Source: Desulfurobacterium pacificum (GTDB lineage Bacteria; Aquificota; Aquificia; Desulfurobacteriales; Desulfurobacteriaceae). From it: DNA of 64,000 nt. The stretch's first letter is position 1, and every line of letters begins with the position of its first letter. The notes beneath the pieces are model-generated. The model made no database searches. It saw only the letters and a list, made by a program, of their open reading frames with translations, and was not told where the DNA came from. The position numbers were made by a program, and so were the translations under genes. Where the stretch lies: the NCBI RefSeq assembly GCF_900182835.1, contig NZ_FXUB01000006.1, forward strand, positions 1 through 64,000, given 5' to 3'. Below are positions 48,724-56,135 of this stretch, piece after piece.

Positions 48724-49370
48724 ACGTTTCTCGTTAAAATGTATCCAACGTTAGTTAGCGTTTTAATATGTTTTCCTTTTGACCCCAATTTTTTTCTTAA
48801 CCTGTGAATGTAAACGTCTAAAGTTCTTGCACTTTTTCTTGTTCCCCAGATACGGTTAAGCAGGAAATCTTTGGGTAATACCTCTTCCTGATATTTTATT
48901 AGAAGTTCAAGGATTTCAAGTTCTATTTTTGTTAAATCAATACTCTTTCCGTCTATTATAATTCTGCCTTCTTTCTTTTTGAGCGTTATTCCTTCAAACT
49001 CTAAGATATTGTTTATTTTATCTTTGTATCTTCGCAGTATTGCCATTGTCCTTGCTAAGAGTTCTTTTGTACTGAAAGGTTTAATGATTACATCGTCAGC
49101 ACCTATTTCAAACCAGCGAATTTTGAAATCTGTTTCGGGGATGGAGCAGAGGACTATTACTGGAAGCCCTTTTTTCTCTTTGACTTCCTTGCAAATATCG
49201 TATCCTTTAGCCCCTAATAGAGCTACATCTAAAATGAGAATAGAGTAATTGTTCCTGTTGATTATTTCTTCCCTGCTGGAAATTACCTCTACGCCTAAGC
49301 CGTAATCTGTGAATACGTTTTTTATCTCTTTGGCTAACGATTTGTCGTCTTCTACTACTAACGCCCTCAT
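48720..49370 (-). CDS. OmpR/PhoB-family response regulator (orphan)
   Basis: 216 residues. The receiver has EDD at 7-9, phospho-acceptor D48 in ILILDVALL and Lys in IIKPFS (near 98). The C-terminal winged helix (from about 125, [46 protein letters not shown]) is the PhoB/OmpR type. No kinase gene lies nearby. The ATG is 11 bp from a set of 11-bp direct repeats that look like its own operator. It is divergent from the porin operon. Confidence 0.94.
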   Translation of the reverse strand: MRALVVEDDKSLAKEIKNVFTDYGLGVEVISSREEIINRNNYSILILDVALLGAKGYDICKEVKEKKGLPVIVLCSIPETDFKIRWFEIGADDVIIKPFSTKELLARTMAILRRYKDKINNILEFEGITLKKKEGRIIIDGKSIDLTKIELEILELLIKYQEEVLPKDFLLNRIWGTRKSARTLDVYIHRLRKKLGSKGKHIKTLTNVGYILTRNV

Positions 49371-49381
49371 TTTTACATCCG

Positions 49382-49409
49382 TTTAACGTGATTTTAACAT
49401 CTATTTAAT
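49382..49409 (+). promoter_or_regulatory. Tandem 11-bp direct repeats, candidate OmpR/PhoB-family operator
   Basis: TTTAAC (49382), TTTAAC (49393) and TTTAAT (49404) are repeated with an exact 11-bp period between the divergent regulator and porin genes. Winged-helix regulators of the OmpR family bind tandem repeats with this spacing. The repeats lie about 80 bp upstream of the porin ATG and 12 bp upstream of the regulator ATG, fitting porin activation and self-regulation. This is inference from spacing only. Confidence 0.55.
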
Positions 49410-49489
49410 AGATATTTCAAATTAGCTTGTATAAGGAAATTTTAAAATTTTGTTAAAATATTGACAACAAAATGTAACAGGAGGTGTGT

Positions 49490-50698
49490 ATGAGAAGGTT
49501 ACTCCTTGTTTCATCAGTTTTGATTTTAGCCTCATCAACCGCTTTTGCACAGGATGAGGTGGAAGTTCTAAAGCAACAGATTAGACAGCTTCAGGAACAG
49601 ATGACAAAACTGCAGAAGAAGCTTGCGGAGTTAGAATCGCGCGGTCAGGTTACATCAAAACCTGTTACCGGTTTAAAGAGTCCCATCAAAATCTACGGTA
49701 AAGTGAAATTGGACGTTATTTACGACACGCACGATATGGGTACAGACCAGTTTATTACCTATTTACCTAAAGGTGAAAGGGACGACAGAACGACTTTCAA
49801 CATGAAGGATACCCGCCTTGGCTTTATAGTAAATGGTCCTGAAGTTGACGGCTGGAAGGTGACAGGTAGGGTTGAATCTGACTTTTACGGAAAAGGCGGT
49901 GACGATAATGGAGCGTTTAGAATCAGGCTTTCTTACATTAACTTAAACAATGGAAAGGGAACGAACATAAGAATTGGTCAGGATTATATTCCTGTTGCTT
50001 CACAGATGGCTTCTACGCTTGACTTTTTGAGTATGGGTGCTTCCGGTAACCTGTGGGATAGAGTTCCTCAAATTACTGTAACTCAAAAGTTTGATGGTGG
50101 CGTTGGTGTTCTTGGAACTGTCTGGAAGAGTTCTGCTTCAACTGATGGCGTTGATATGAGAATGCCCTGGGTAGGCGCAAAAGTTTTTTATAAAGGGCAG
50201 CCTTTCTACGTTGCTTTAGGCGGTGCTTTCAGACACGGAAGCGATACTGTTAATAATGTAAAGGGAAGCGTTGATGACTACGTGGTGGCAGTTGAATGGA
50301 AAGTTCCGTTTAACCTTTTCTTCCCCATGAGCGTAAAGGGTGAAGCTTACGTTGGACAGGGTTTAACGACGAGAGACTTTTTGGTATTCACGCCGTCTCA
50401 CTACTTGGACGGGACAGATGTGAAGGAGCTTCAAACGAAGGGAGGCTTCATTCAGCTTAGCATGAAGCCTTTTGAAAAGGTTGGATTTAACTTCGGCGCC
50501 GGTATGAACGACCCTGATAATAGCGATGCTCAGAAAGCGGATACTTATAAGAAGAACTGGAGAGCTTTTGGTAACGTGCTATACAAATTTGCACCTAACG
50601 TTACTTTCGGTTTGGAGCTTGACCATCAAGAAACGCTTTACTTTGGCGATGTGGAGCACGGAAATCGCTTGATGGCTTCTGCCATTTATGTCTGGTAA
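49490..50698 (+). CDS. Porin with N-terminal coiled coil
   Basis: 402 residues from ATG 49490 (GGAGGTG at 49480-49486; GTG 49484 is less likely). Signal peptide MRRLLLVSSVLILASSTAFA is followed by a 36-residue heptad segment (VEVLKQQIRQLQEQMTKLQKKLAE). The barrel has strand repeats beginning IKIYGKVKLDVIYD and a C-terminal motif ending IYVW. It should form an outer-membrane channel, possibly for small acids. It heads the porin-satP-acs run, next to a regulator with direct repeats. Confidence 0.9.
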   Translation: MRRLLLVSSVLILASSTAFAQDEVEVLKQQIRQLQEQMTKLQKKLAELESRGQVTSKPVTGLKSPIKIYGKVKLDVIYDTHDMGTDQFITYLPKGERDDRTTFNMKDTRLGFIVNGPEVDGWKVTGRVESDFYGKGGDDNGAFRIRLSYINLNNGKGTNIRIGQDYIPVASQMASTLDFLSMGASGNLWDRVPQITVTQKFDGGVGVLGTVWKSSASTDGVDMRMPWVGAKVFYKGQPFYVALGGAFRHGSDTVNNVKGSVDDYVVAVEWKVPFNLFFPMSVKGEAYVGQGLTTRDFLVFTPSHYLDGTDVKELQTKGGFIQLSMKPFEKVGFNFGAGMNDPDNSDAQKADTYKKNWRAFGNVLYKFAPNVTFGLELDHQETLYFGDVEHGNRLMASAIYVW

Positions 50699-50721
50699 AA
50701 CTTTTTGATAGGGGGTGAGTG

Positions 50722-51267
50722 ATGGAAGTGAAAATTGCGAATCCTGCACCTTTGGGACTTTTCGGATTTGGTATGACTACGGTTCTACTGAACCTTCATA
50801 ACGCCGGATTGATGCACTTAGGGACTATGATTTTGGCTATGGGGATTTTTTACGGAGGGATTGCGCAAATTATTGCCGGTATTATGGAATTTAAAAAGAA
50901 CAATACTTTTGGAGCGCTTGCTTTCACTTCTTACGGATTGTTTTGGGAAACGCTTGTTTTTCTCCTTTTAATGTCAAAGTGGGGATGGTGGCCCGGTCCT
51001 GATAAAATGGGAATTGTGTTTTACCTGTTAATGTGGGGAATCTTTACCTTTCTATTGTGGATTGTTCTTTATAAAACTAAGCATGGAGCAGATATTCAGT
51101 TTGTGTTTGTTACGTTGTGGATTCTATTCTTTCTTTTGGCGTTGGGAGATTTTACGGGAAGTTCGTTTATTAAAATATTAGCTGGATATGAAGGAATAGT
51201 TTGCGGTGCTTCCGCTATGTACGTTGGCTTTAAGACTTTGCTTCAAGAATTAATTGCAGGTAATTAA
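50722..51267 (+). CDS. satP: Acetate uptake transporter, GPR1/FUN34/YaaH (SatP) family
   Basis: 181 residues with six membrane helices. The signature NPAPLGLFGFGMTT is at residues 7-20, followed by GGIAQIIAGIMEF (near 55) and TSYGLFW, both conserved in SatP. It moves acetate or succinate with protons across the inner membrane. GTG 50719 precedes ATG 50722; the ATG is preferred. Acs follows after 24 bp, linking uptake to activation. Confidence 0.95.
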   Translation: MEVKIANPAPLGLFGFGMTTVLLNLHNAGLMHLGTMILAMGIFYGGIAQIIAGIMEFKKNNTFGALAFTSYGLFWETLVFLLLMSKWGWWPGPDKMGIVFYLLMWGIFTFLLWIVLYKTKHGADIQFVFVTLWILFFLLALGDFTGSSFIKILAGYEGIVCGASAMYVGFKTLLQELIAGN

Positions 51268-51291
51268 TTATCAATATACAGGGAGGTAGTC

Positions 51292-53187
51292 ATGGCAGAA
51301 GAGAAACTTGACCACTTACTAAAGCAGGAGACAGTTATTTATCCTCCTGAAGATTTTGTAAAGAACGCCAATGTTAAGAGTTACGAAGAAGAGTATGCCC
51401 GTTTTAAGGAAGACCCTGAAAAGTTTTGGGCAAGCGTTGCAGAAGAGCTATTCTGGTATGAAAAGTGGGAGAAAGTTTTAGAGTGGAACTACCCTTACGC
51501 CAAATGGTTTGTAGGCGGGAAGACCAACATAACTGTTAACGCTCTTGATAGACACGTTAAGAACGGCAAGAGAAACAAAGTTGCTTTCTTCTGGGAAGAT
51601 GAGTTAGGAAATGAAAAGGTCGTTACTTACGGTGAACTTTACAAGTTGGTCAACAAACTTGCTAACGCTTTGAAAGCTGCGGGTATAAAGAAGGGTGATA
51701 GAGTTGTTATTTACATGCCTTTAGTTGTTGAGCAGGTAGCGGCAATGCTTGCCTGTGCCAGAATAGGTGCTATCCATTCCGTTGTTTATGCTGGTTTCAG
51801 CGTTCCCGCTTTAAGACACAGGATAGAAGATGCAGAAGCCAAACTTGTGATTACTGCTGACGTTACTATAAGAAGGGGAAGGGCGATTCCTCTTAAGAGG
51901 ATTGTTGATGAAGCTATTATGGACCTGCCTTTCGTTGAACAGGTTGTTGTTCTGAGGAGACTTGAGCCAAAGGTTGACTTGATAGGTGAAAAGGAAATTG
52001 ATTTCTATGAGTTTTTAAACGGTCATCCTGACTACTGCGAACCAGAAGTTATGGATGCAGAAGATCCACTGTTTATTCTCTACACTTCCGGTTCTACAGG
52101 AAAGCCTAAGGGTGTTCTTCACACAACTGGTGGATACATGGTAGGAACTTACTATTCCATGAAGACTGTTTTTGATTTGAAAGATGACGATATATTCTGG
52201 TGTACTGCTGACCCGGGATGGATTACGGGACATAGTTATATAGTTTACGGTCCTCTTGTTGCTGGAGCTACTCAGGTTATTGTAGAAGGTGCGCCTAACT
52301 ATCCTGACTTTGGAAGATGGTGGAGAATTGTTGAAAAGTACGGCGTGAACATTTTCTACACGGCACCGACTGCTATCAGGATGTTTATGAGGGCTGGAGA
52401 GGAATGGCCCAACAAGTATGACCTTTCTTCCTTGAGACTTTTAGGTTCTGTTGGTGAACCGATAAACCCTGAGGCGTGGTTGTGGTATTACAGAGTTATT
52501 GGTAAGGAAAGGTGTCCGATTGTGGATACGTGGTGGCAGACTGAAACGGGTGCTGTGATGATTACTACGATAGATGGTCTTCCTATGAAACCTGGTAAGG
52601 CTGGTAAGCCTGTTCCTGGCGTAATAGCTGATGTTGTTGATAAGGAAGGAAACCCGGTTGAGGATGATAAGGGTGGATTTTTGGTTGTTAAATACCCGTG
52701 GCCTTCTATGATGAGGACTATTTGGAAGAACCCAGAAAGGTATGAACAGTATTGGAATACTATTCCTAACTGCTATACAGCTGGTGACGTTGCTGTTAGA
52801 GATAAGGATGGTTATATAATGATCTTAGGAAGGGCAGATGACGTTATTAACGTTTCCGGTCATAGAATTGGAACTATGGAGGTTGAATCTGCTCTTGTTT
52901 CTCATCCTGCTGTTGCTGAAGCGGCAGTTATCGGTAAACCTGATCCTGTGAAGGGAGAAACTATAAAGGCATTTATTATTCTTAAGCAAGGGTATGAGCC
53001 TTCAGAAAAACTTGTTAACGACCTGAAGTATCACGTTAGAATGGAGCTTGGTGCGCTTGCTGTTCCTTCGGAAATTGAGTTTGTGGATAAGCTGCCCAAG
53101 ACGAGAAGTGGAAAGATTATGAGAAGGGTTCTGAAAGCTAAGGAACTTGGTATGGATCCTGGTGATTTGTCTACGTTGGAAGATTAG
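51292..53187 (+). CDS. acs: Acetyl-CoA synthetase
   Basis: A 631-residue AMP-forming ligase that activates acetate to acetyl-CoA. The P-loop [11 protein letters not shown] (near 265), [27 protein letters not shown] and [31 protein letters not shown] are present. The acetylation/regulatory Lys region at the end is [13 protein letters not shown]. Cotranscribed with satP and the porin, and terminated at 53210-53239. In an autotroph it would allow acetate assimilation. Confidence 0.98.
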   Translation: MAEEKLDHLLKQETVIYPPEDFVKNANVKSYEEEYARFKEDPEKFWASVAEELFWYEKWEKVLEWNYPYAKWFVGGKTNITVNALDRHVKNGKRNKVAFFWEDELGNEKVVTYGELYKLVNKLANALKAAGIKKGDRVVIYMPLVVEQVAAMLACARIGAIHSVVYAGFSVPALRHRIEDAEAKLVITADVTIRRGRAIPLKRIVDEAIMDLPFVEQVVVLRRLEPKVDLIGEKEIDFYEFLNGHPDYCEPEVMDAEDPLFILYTSGSTGKPKGVLHTTGGYMVGTYYSMKTVFDLKDDDIFWCTADPGWITGHSYIVYGPLVAGATQVIVEGAPNYPDFGRWWRIVEKYGVNIFYTAPTAIRMFMRAGEEWPNKYDLSSLRLLGSVGEPINPEAWLWYYRVIGKERCPIVDTWWQTETGAVMITTIDGLPMKPGKAGKPVPGVIADVVDKEGNPVEDDKGGFLVVKYPWPSMMRTIWKNPERYEQYWNTIPNCYTAGDVAVRDKDGYIMILGRADDVINVSGHRIGTMEVESALVSHPAVAEAAVIGKPDPVKGETIKAFIILKQGYEPSEKLVNDLKYHVRMELGALAVPSEIEFVDKLPKTRSGKIMRRVLKAKELGMDPGDLSTLED

Positions 53188-53209
53188 TTTCGTTTTGTAG
53201 GATGTAGAG

Positions 53210-53239
53210 AAAGGGGGCGGATTTTCCGCCCCCTTTTTT
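53210..53239 (+). terminator. Rho-independent terminator of acs
   Basis: AAAGGGGGCGG (53210-53220) pairs with CCGCCCCCTTT (53226-53236) across an ATTTT loop, then T's to 53239. It lies 22 bp after the acs stop. Confidence 0.95.
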
Positions 53240-53264
53240 ATTTTGGCTTGAAAATTTATGGAAT

Positions 53265-53290
53265 AAAAAAAGGGGGCAAACGCCCCCTTT
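53265..53290 (-). terminator. Rho-independent terminator of the octaheme cytochrome gene
   Basis: On the minus strand AAAGGGGGC (53290-53282) pairs with GCCCCCTTT (53277-53269) around a four-base loop, then a T-run (53271-53265). It lies 20 bp past the stop codon of the minus-strand gene. Confidence 0.93.
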
Positions 53291-53309
53291 AAATGTATGT
53301 TTGAATCTA

Positions 53310-54956
53310 TTACTCGTGAGTAACGATAGAGTTTGGTGGTTCTGTAGCAAGAACTTTTTTCGGGTCGCCAAGCTTCTTGAGCATTTTGATTCTGTAGTTG
53401 TAGATATCCTGCATTTCTCTGATTTCTTGCTGGAGCTGGAATACACCGTGCCAGTGAGAGTAGTCTGGTCCACCCATTGCTGCACCTTGTCTGAATCTTC
53501 TTCCTTCGTGGTGCCAGAGGTAGTAGTAGAGCTTGAAGAATGGGTCGCTCCATACGTCAGATTTGATGAGACCTTTGGACTTGAGGTCTTTGAACATCTT
53601 CTGAGCGTATGCAACGTACTTGTTGTAAGTTTCAACGGCAGCATCAACTCTTTCAAAGTAGTTATTAGCAAATGTTTGAGAGTGACATGTTACGCATACT
53701 TGTTTCATTTCGTCTCTTCCAGCTTCGGCTCCACCTGGGTTACCTGCTACTGGGTTGCCTCTAATAGCTTTCTTCTCTTTCCACCATGTCCAACCAGCAG
53801 TTTCAGCTTTTCCATTTCTCTGTTTGCTAACAGGTGCCCAGAGGTTCCACTTAAGTCTTGCACTTACGTTATGAGTTGCTTTGAGACCGTTAATTCCACT
53901 TAAGTGGCATGTGAAACATGTTGGAGCTCTAAGCGTTTTACCTGGAATCTGCTTACCTGTGGAGAAGTCGTAAGCTTCTTCGTTTGTGTCAAAGATGTGT
54001 CCGTGAACGCTTGCTTCAAATACTTCTTTGTCTGGGTGGTCTGGACCGAGGTGACAGTTTGTACAAGCTGCTGGTTGTCTTGCTTCAGCAGCGGAGAACT
54101 TATGTCTGGAGTGACATGCACAACAGTTAGATACACCACCGTCTGGATAGAGTGTACCTATACCATCGTTAGGCCATGTTGTTGGGTCAGGTTGTCCGTT
54201 TCTGTCAAGTTTTACGTATCCGCCGTGACACTGGATACAGTTGTTTGCTACAACTAAATCTGCAATTTTAGGAGTCTTTTCGTTTGCTCTTGCTACAGGA
54301 AGGTCTTTTCTAATTCCCTTCATTAAAAACTTAGGGTCAAGTCCTAAAGAAGGATTGTATCCTTTGCAGGATTCGTATTCGTAAGCAAGTTTAATCATTA
54401 ACTTACCGTGCTTGGATACGGTGTTAACCCACTGAGCAGCACCTCTGGAGTGTCCGGAGTTTAAGAACTCTGCTACTTCAAGTGGGTGACACTTAGCACA
54501 AGTTACGGAAGAAACAGCTGCTGCAACTGTCCAATTAGCTCCTTGGAGCTTATGCTTTTTGAAAGCAGTTGGATAGTCTTTTGGAACAACGTGACAGTCT
54601 ACACAACCTACACCTGCTTTGGCGTGCATAGAGTGCTGCCAGTCAGCAACGATACCTGGAGTTTCTGTTTCGTGGCAGGAAAGACATTTTTTGCTTGAAA
54701 CAGCAGGAGAAGGTTTGAAGCTTACTAACTTTTTGTAGTAGGGGTTGCTTTCAAGTAAGGCTTTTACAGCTGGAGGGACGTTTTCTTTCTTTGGTCTGTA
54801 AGTAGTTGTTTCTGCCTTTGGTTTTTCCTGAGTTGTTTTCTCAGGTGTTGGGGCTGGTTGCTTTTGTGGTGCTGGTGCTGGTTGCTCACCACAGGAAGCA
54901 ACAAACCCAAGCGCTGCAAATGTAGCGGCTAATTTTAAGACGTTAGATGTGCGCAT
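53310..54956 (-). CDS. Octaheme c-type cytochrome of the HAO family (lipoprotein)
   Basis: 548 residues with eight CxxCH motifs (first Cys at about 91, 118, 153, 230, 268, 288, 337 and 411) and the C-terminal segment YYYLWHHEGRRFRQGAA and GPDYSHWHGVF typical of hydroxylamine oxidoreductase-like octaheme proteins. The N-terminus has a lipobox (FVASC, Cys 22) and a Pro/Lys-rich linker, so it is predicted to be membrane anchored in the periplasm. The start ATG 54956 has AAGGAGG in front; the longer frame from 54992 is less likely. Known bacterial homologues (Hao) reduce nitrite or hydroxylamine to ammonium, or oxidise hydroxylamine. The direction here is unknown; its place next to nap favours reduction. 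Confidence 0.93.
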   Translation of the reverse strand: MRTSNVLKLAATFAALGFVASCGEQPAPAPQKQPAPTPEKTTQEKPKAETTTYRPKKENVPPAVKALLESNPYYKKLVSFKPSPAVSSKKCLSCHETETPGIVADWQHSMHAKAGVGCVDCHVVPKDYPTAFKKHKLQGANWTVAAAVSSVTCAKCHPLEVAEFLNSGHSRGAAQWVNTVSKHGKLMIKLAYEYESCKGYNPSLGLDPKFLMKGIRKDLPVARANEKTPKIADLVVANNCIQCHGGYVKLDRNGQPDPTTWPNDGIGTLYPDGGVSNCCACHSRHKFSAAEARQPAACTNCHLGPDHPDKEVFEASVHGHIFDTNEEAYDFSTGKQIPGKTLRAPTCFTCHLSGINGLKATHNVSARLKWNLWAPVSKQRNGKAETAGWTWWKEKKAIRGNPVAGNPGGAEAGRDEMKQVCVTCHSQTFANNYFERVDAAVETYNKYVAYAQKMFKDLKSKGLIKSDVWSDPFFKLYYYLWHHEGRRFRQGAAMGGPDYSHWHGVFQLQQEIREMQDIYNYRIKMLKKLGDPKKVLATEPPNSIVTHE

Positions 54957-54994
54957 GGTTCTGCCTCCTTCCAGTAGTGTTTTTGTGTTCACCT

Positions 54995-55000
54995 ATTATA
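54995..55000 (-). promoter_or_regulatory. Candidate -10 element for the octaheme cytochrome gene
   Basis: TATAAT on the minus strand (55000-54995) lies 38 bp upstream of ATG 54956. A weak -35 (TTTAAA, 55023-55018) is at 17 bases. It is supported by the exact -10 only. Confidence 0.4.
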
Positions 55001-55039
55001 TTACACATTGACCGATATTTAAACAAGGGGTTTTCTTAA

Positions 55040-55055
55040 AAACTATAAATAGTTT
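55040..55055. promoter_or_regulatory. Perfect inverted repeat in the hao-nap intergenic region
   Basis: AAACTAT-AA-ATAGTTT is a 7-2-7 perfect dyad between the divergent hao and nap transcripts. It lies about 16 bp upstream of a TATAAT at 55071-55076, so it would cover the -35 region of nap. The length and symmetry suit a dimeric regulator of the CRP/FNR or other helix-turn-helix type, although it does not match the standard FNR consensus. Function is inference. Confidence 0.45.
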
Positions 55056-55070
55056 AAACACCATTTTTTG

Positions 55071-55076
55071 TATAAT
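55071..55076 (+). promoter_or_regulatory. Candidate -10 element of the nap operon
   Basis: TATAAT at 55071-55076 lies 87 bp before the napC start, downstream of the dyad at 55040-55055. A second TATAAT (55123-55128) lies closer to the gene. Neither has a good -35, which is compatible with activator dependence. Confidence 0.4.
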
Positions 55077-55163
55077 CCCATATGAAACATTTGGATATAT
55101 AGACATTTGCAGAGTGGTTTACTATAATTAATCCAAAACCGGGTGTTATGGAGGTTTATAGAA

Positions 55164-55688
55164 GTGGCTAAAAGAACGATTATTCTAAGCGGACTGGCAG
55201 GTTTCGTTATCGCAGGTGCTGCAGCTCTTATATCTGCTCAAATAATAGAGGATACCAGTACTCCTCAGTTCTGTTCTTCTTGTCATGAAATGAAGCCTAT
55301 GTATGAAACGTGGTTGAAAGGTCCTCATGGTCCTTTGGGTAATAAGGGAGGGGCTGTTAGAGCTACATGCGTTGATTGTCATTTGCCTCATGACAATGTT
55401 GTTTCTTACCTTATAGCTAAAGCATCTTCAGGAACAAAAGACTTTTTAGGACATATTTTAAATGGTGGGTATGCTGATAATCCTAAATATTGGCTTGAAA
55501 AGTTAGATGAAAGTAAGAATTATGTGTACGTTGAGAATTGTAAACATTGTCATCAAGTGTTACCTAATAATGAGTCTCATAAAAAGATTAAAATGGGAAA
55601 AGTTAGCGATAACTGCTTGAGGTGCCACTGGTATGTGGGGCATGGAGAAGAGCTTGAAGTTAAAATTAAGGAGCTTTCCGAAAAATAA
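55164..55688 (+). CDS. napC: NapC/NirT-family tetraheme quinol dehydrogenase
   Basis: 174 residues from GTG 55164 (GGAGG at 55150-55154; a GTG at 55143 gives a longer frame). One N-terminal membrane helix (IILSGLAGFVIAGAAALISA) precedes a periplasmic domain with four CxxCH motifs (CSSCH, CVDCH, CKHCH, CLRCH). It passes electrons from menaquinol to periplasmic acceptors, here NapM and NapA. First gene of napCMADGH. Confidence 0.93.
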   Translation: MAKRTIILSGLAGFVIAGAAALISAQIIEDTSTPQFCSSCHEMKPMYETWLKGPHGPLGNKGGAVRATCVDCHLPHDNVVSYLIAKASSGTKDFLGHILNGGYADNPKYWLEKLDESKNYVYVENCKHCHQVLPNNESHKKIKMGKVSDNCLRCHWYVGHGEELEVKIKELSEK

Positions 55689-55711
55689 AACAGGTTTAAG
55701 GGAGGTGTAAA

Positions 55712-56110
55712 GTGAAAGCCAAACTCTTTCTCTTGGCAGCTTTTATGATGGCTGCAGGGACGACCGGTGTAATGGCTGATGAGCACCCTATTCCGGCAAG
55801 TGTTATTAAGAAGCTGAAGCCTCAGTATCAGACGTGCCAGGGGTGCCACAAAGAGGTAGCAAGGGAATGGAGTAACTCTGTTCACGGTCTTGCCAATGTT
55901 ATGTGTTATCAGTGTCATGGAACGTTAGATAACTTTTATGTAAAACCCCCGGTTTCAAAGTGTGAGGCATGCCATTATCAAGAGGTTGTTAGCGCGCGTA
56001 TGAGGATGCCTAACATGAAGTGTTGGACGTGCCATCCGGCTCACTACTTTACGTTCCATAGAAAAGGTGTTATTAAAACTAAAACTGCGCAGGACTTTGG
56101 TATTCACTAA
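55712..56110 (+). CDS. napM: NapM-type periplasmic tetraheme cytochrome
   Basis: 132 residues. A signal peptide (MKAKLFLLAAFMMAAGTTGVMA) is followed by four CxxCH motifs (CQGCH, CYQCH, CEACH, CWTCH). Its place between napC and napA, its size and its heme number match NapM, the electron carrier to NapA in organisms without NapB. GTG 55712 follows GGAGGTG. Confidence 0.9.
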   Translation: MKAKLFLLAAFMMAAGTTGVMADEHPIPASVIKKLKPQYQTCQGCHKEVAREWSNSVHGLANVMCYQCHGTLDNFYVKPPVSKCEACHYQEVVSARMRMPNMKCWTCHPAHYFTFHRKGVIKTKTAQDFGIH

Positions 56111-56135
56111 AAATTCTTGAGAAATGGAGGGTACG

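Noticed and set aside
53301-53903. Plus-strand frames opposite the octaheme gene
   Set aside because: Shadow frames of the minus-strand cytochrome with no recognisable domain.
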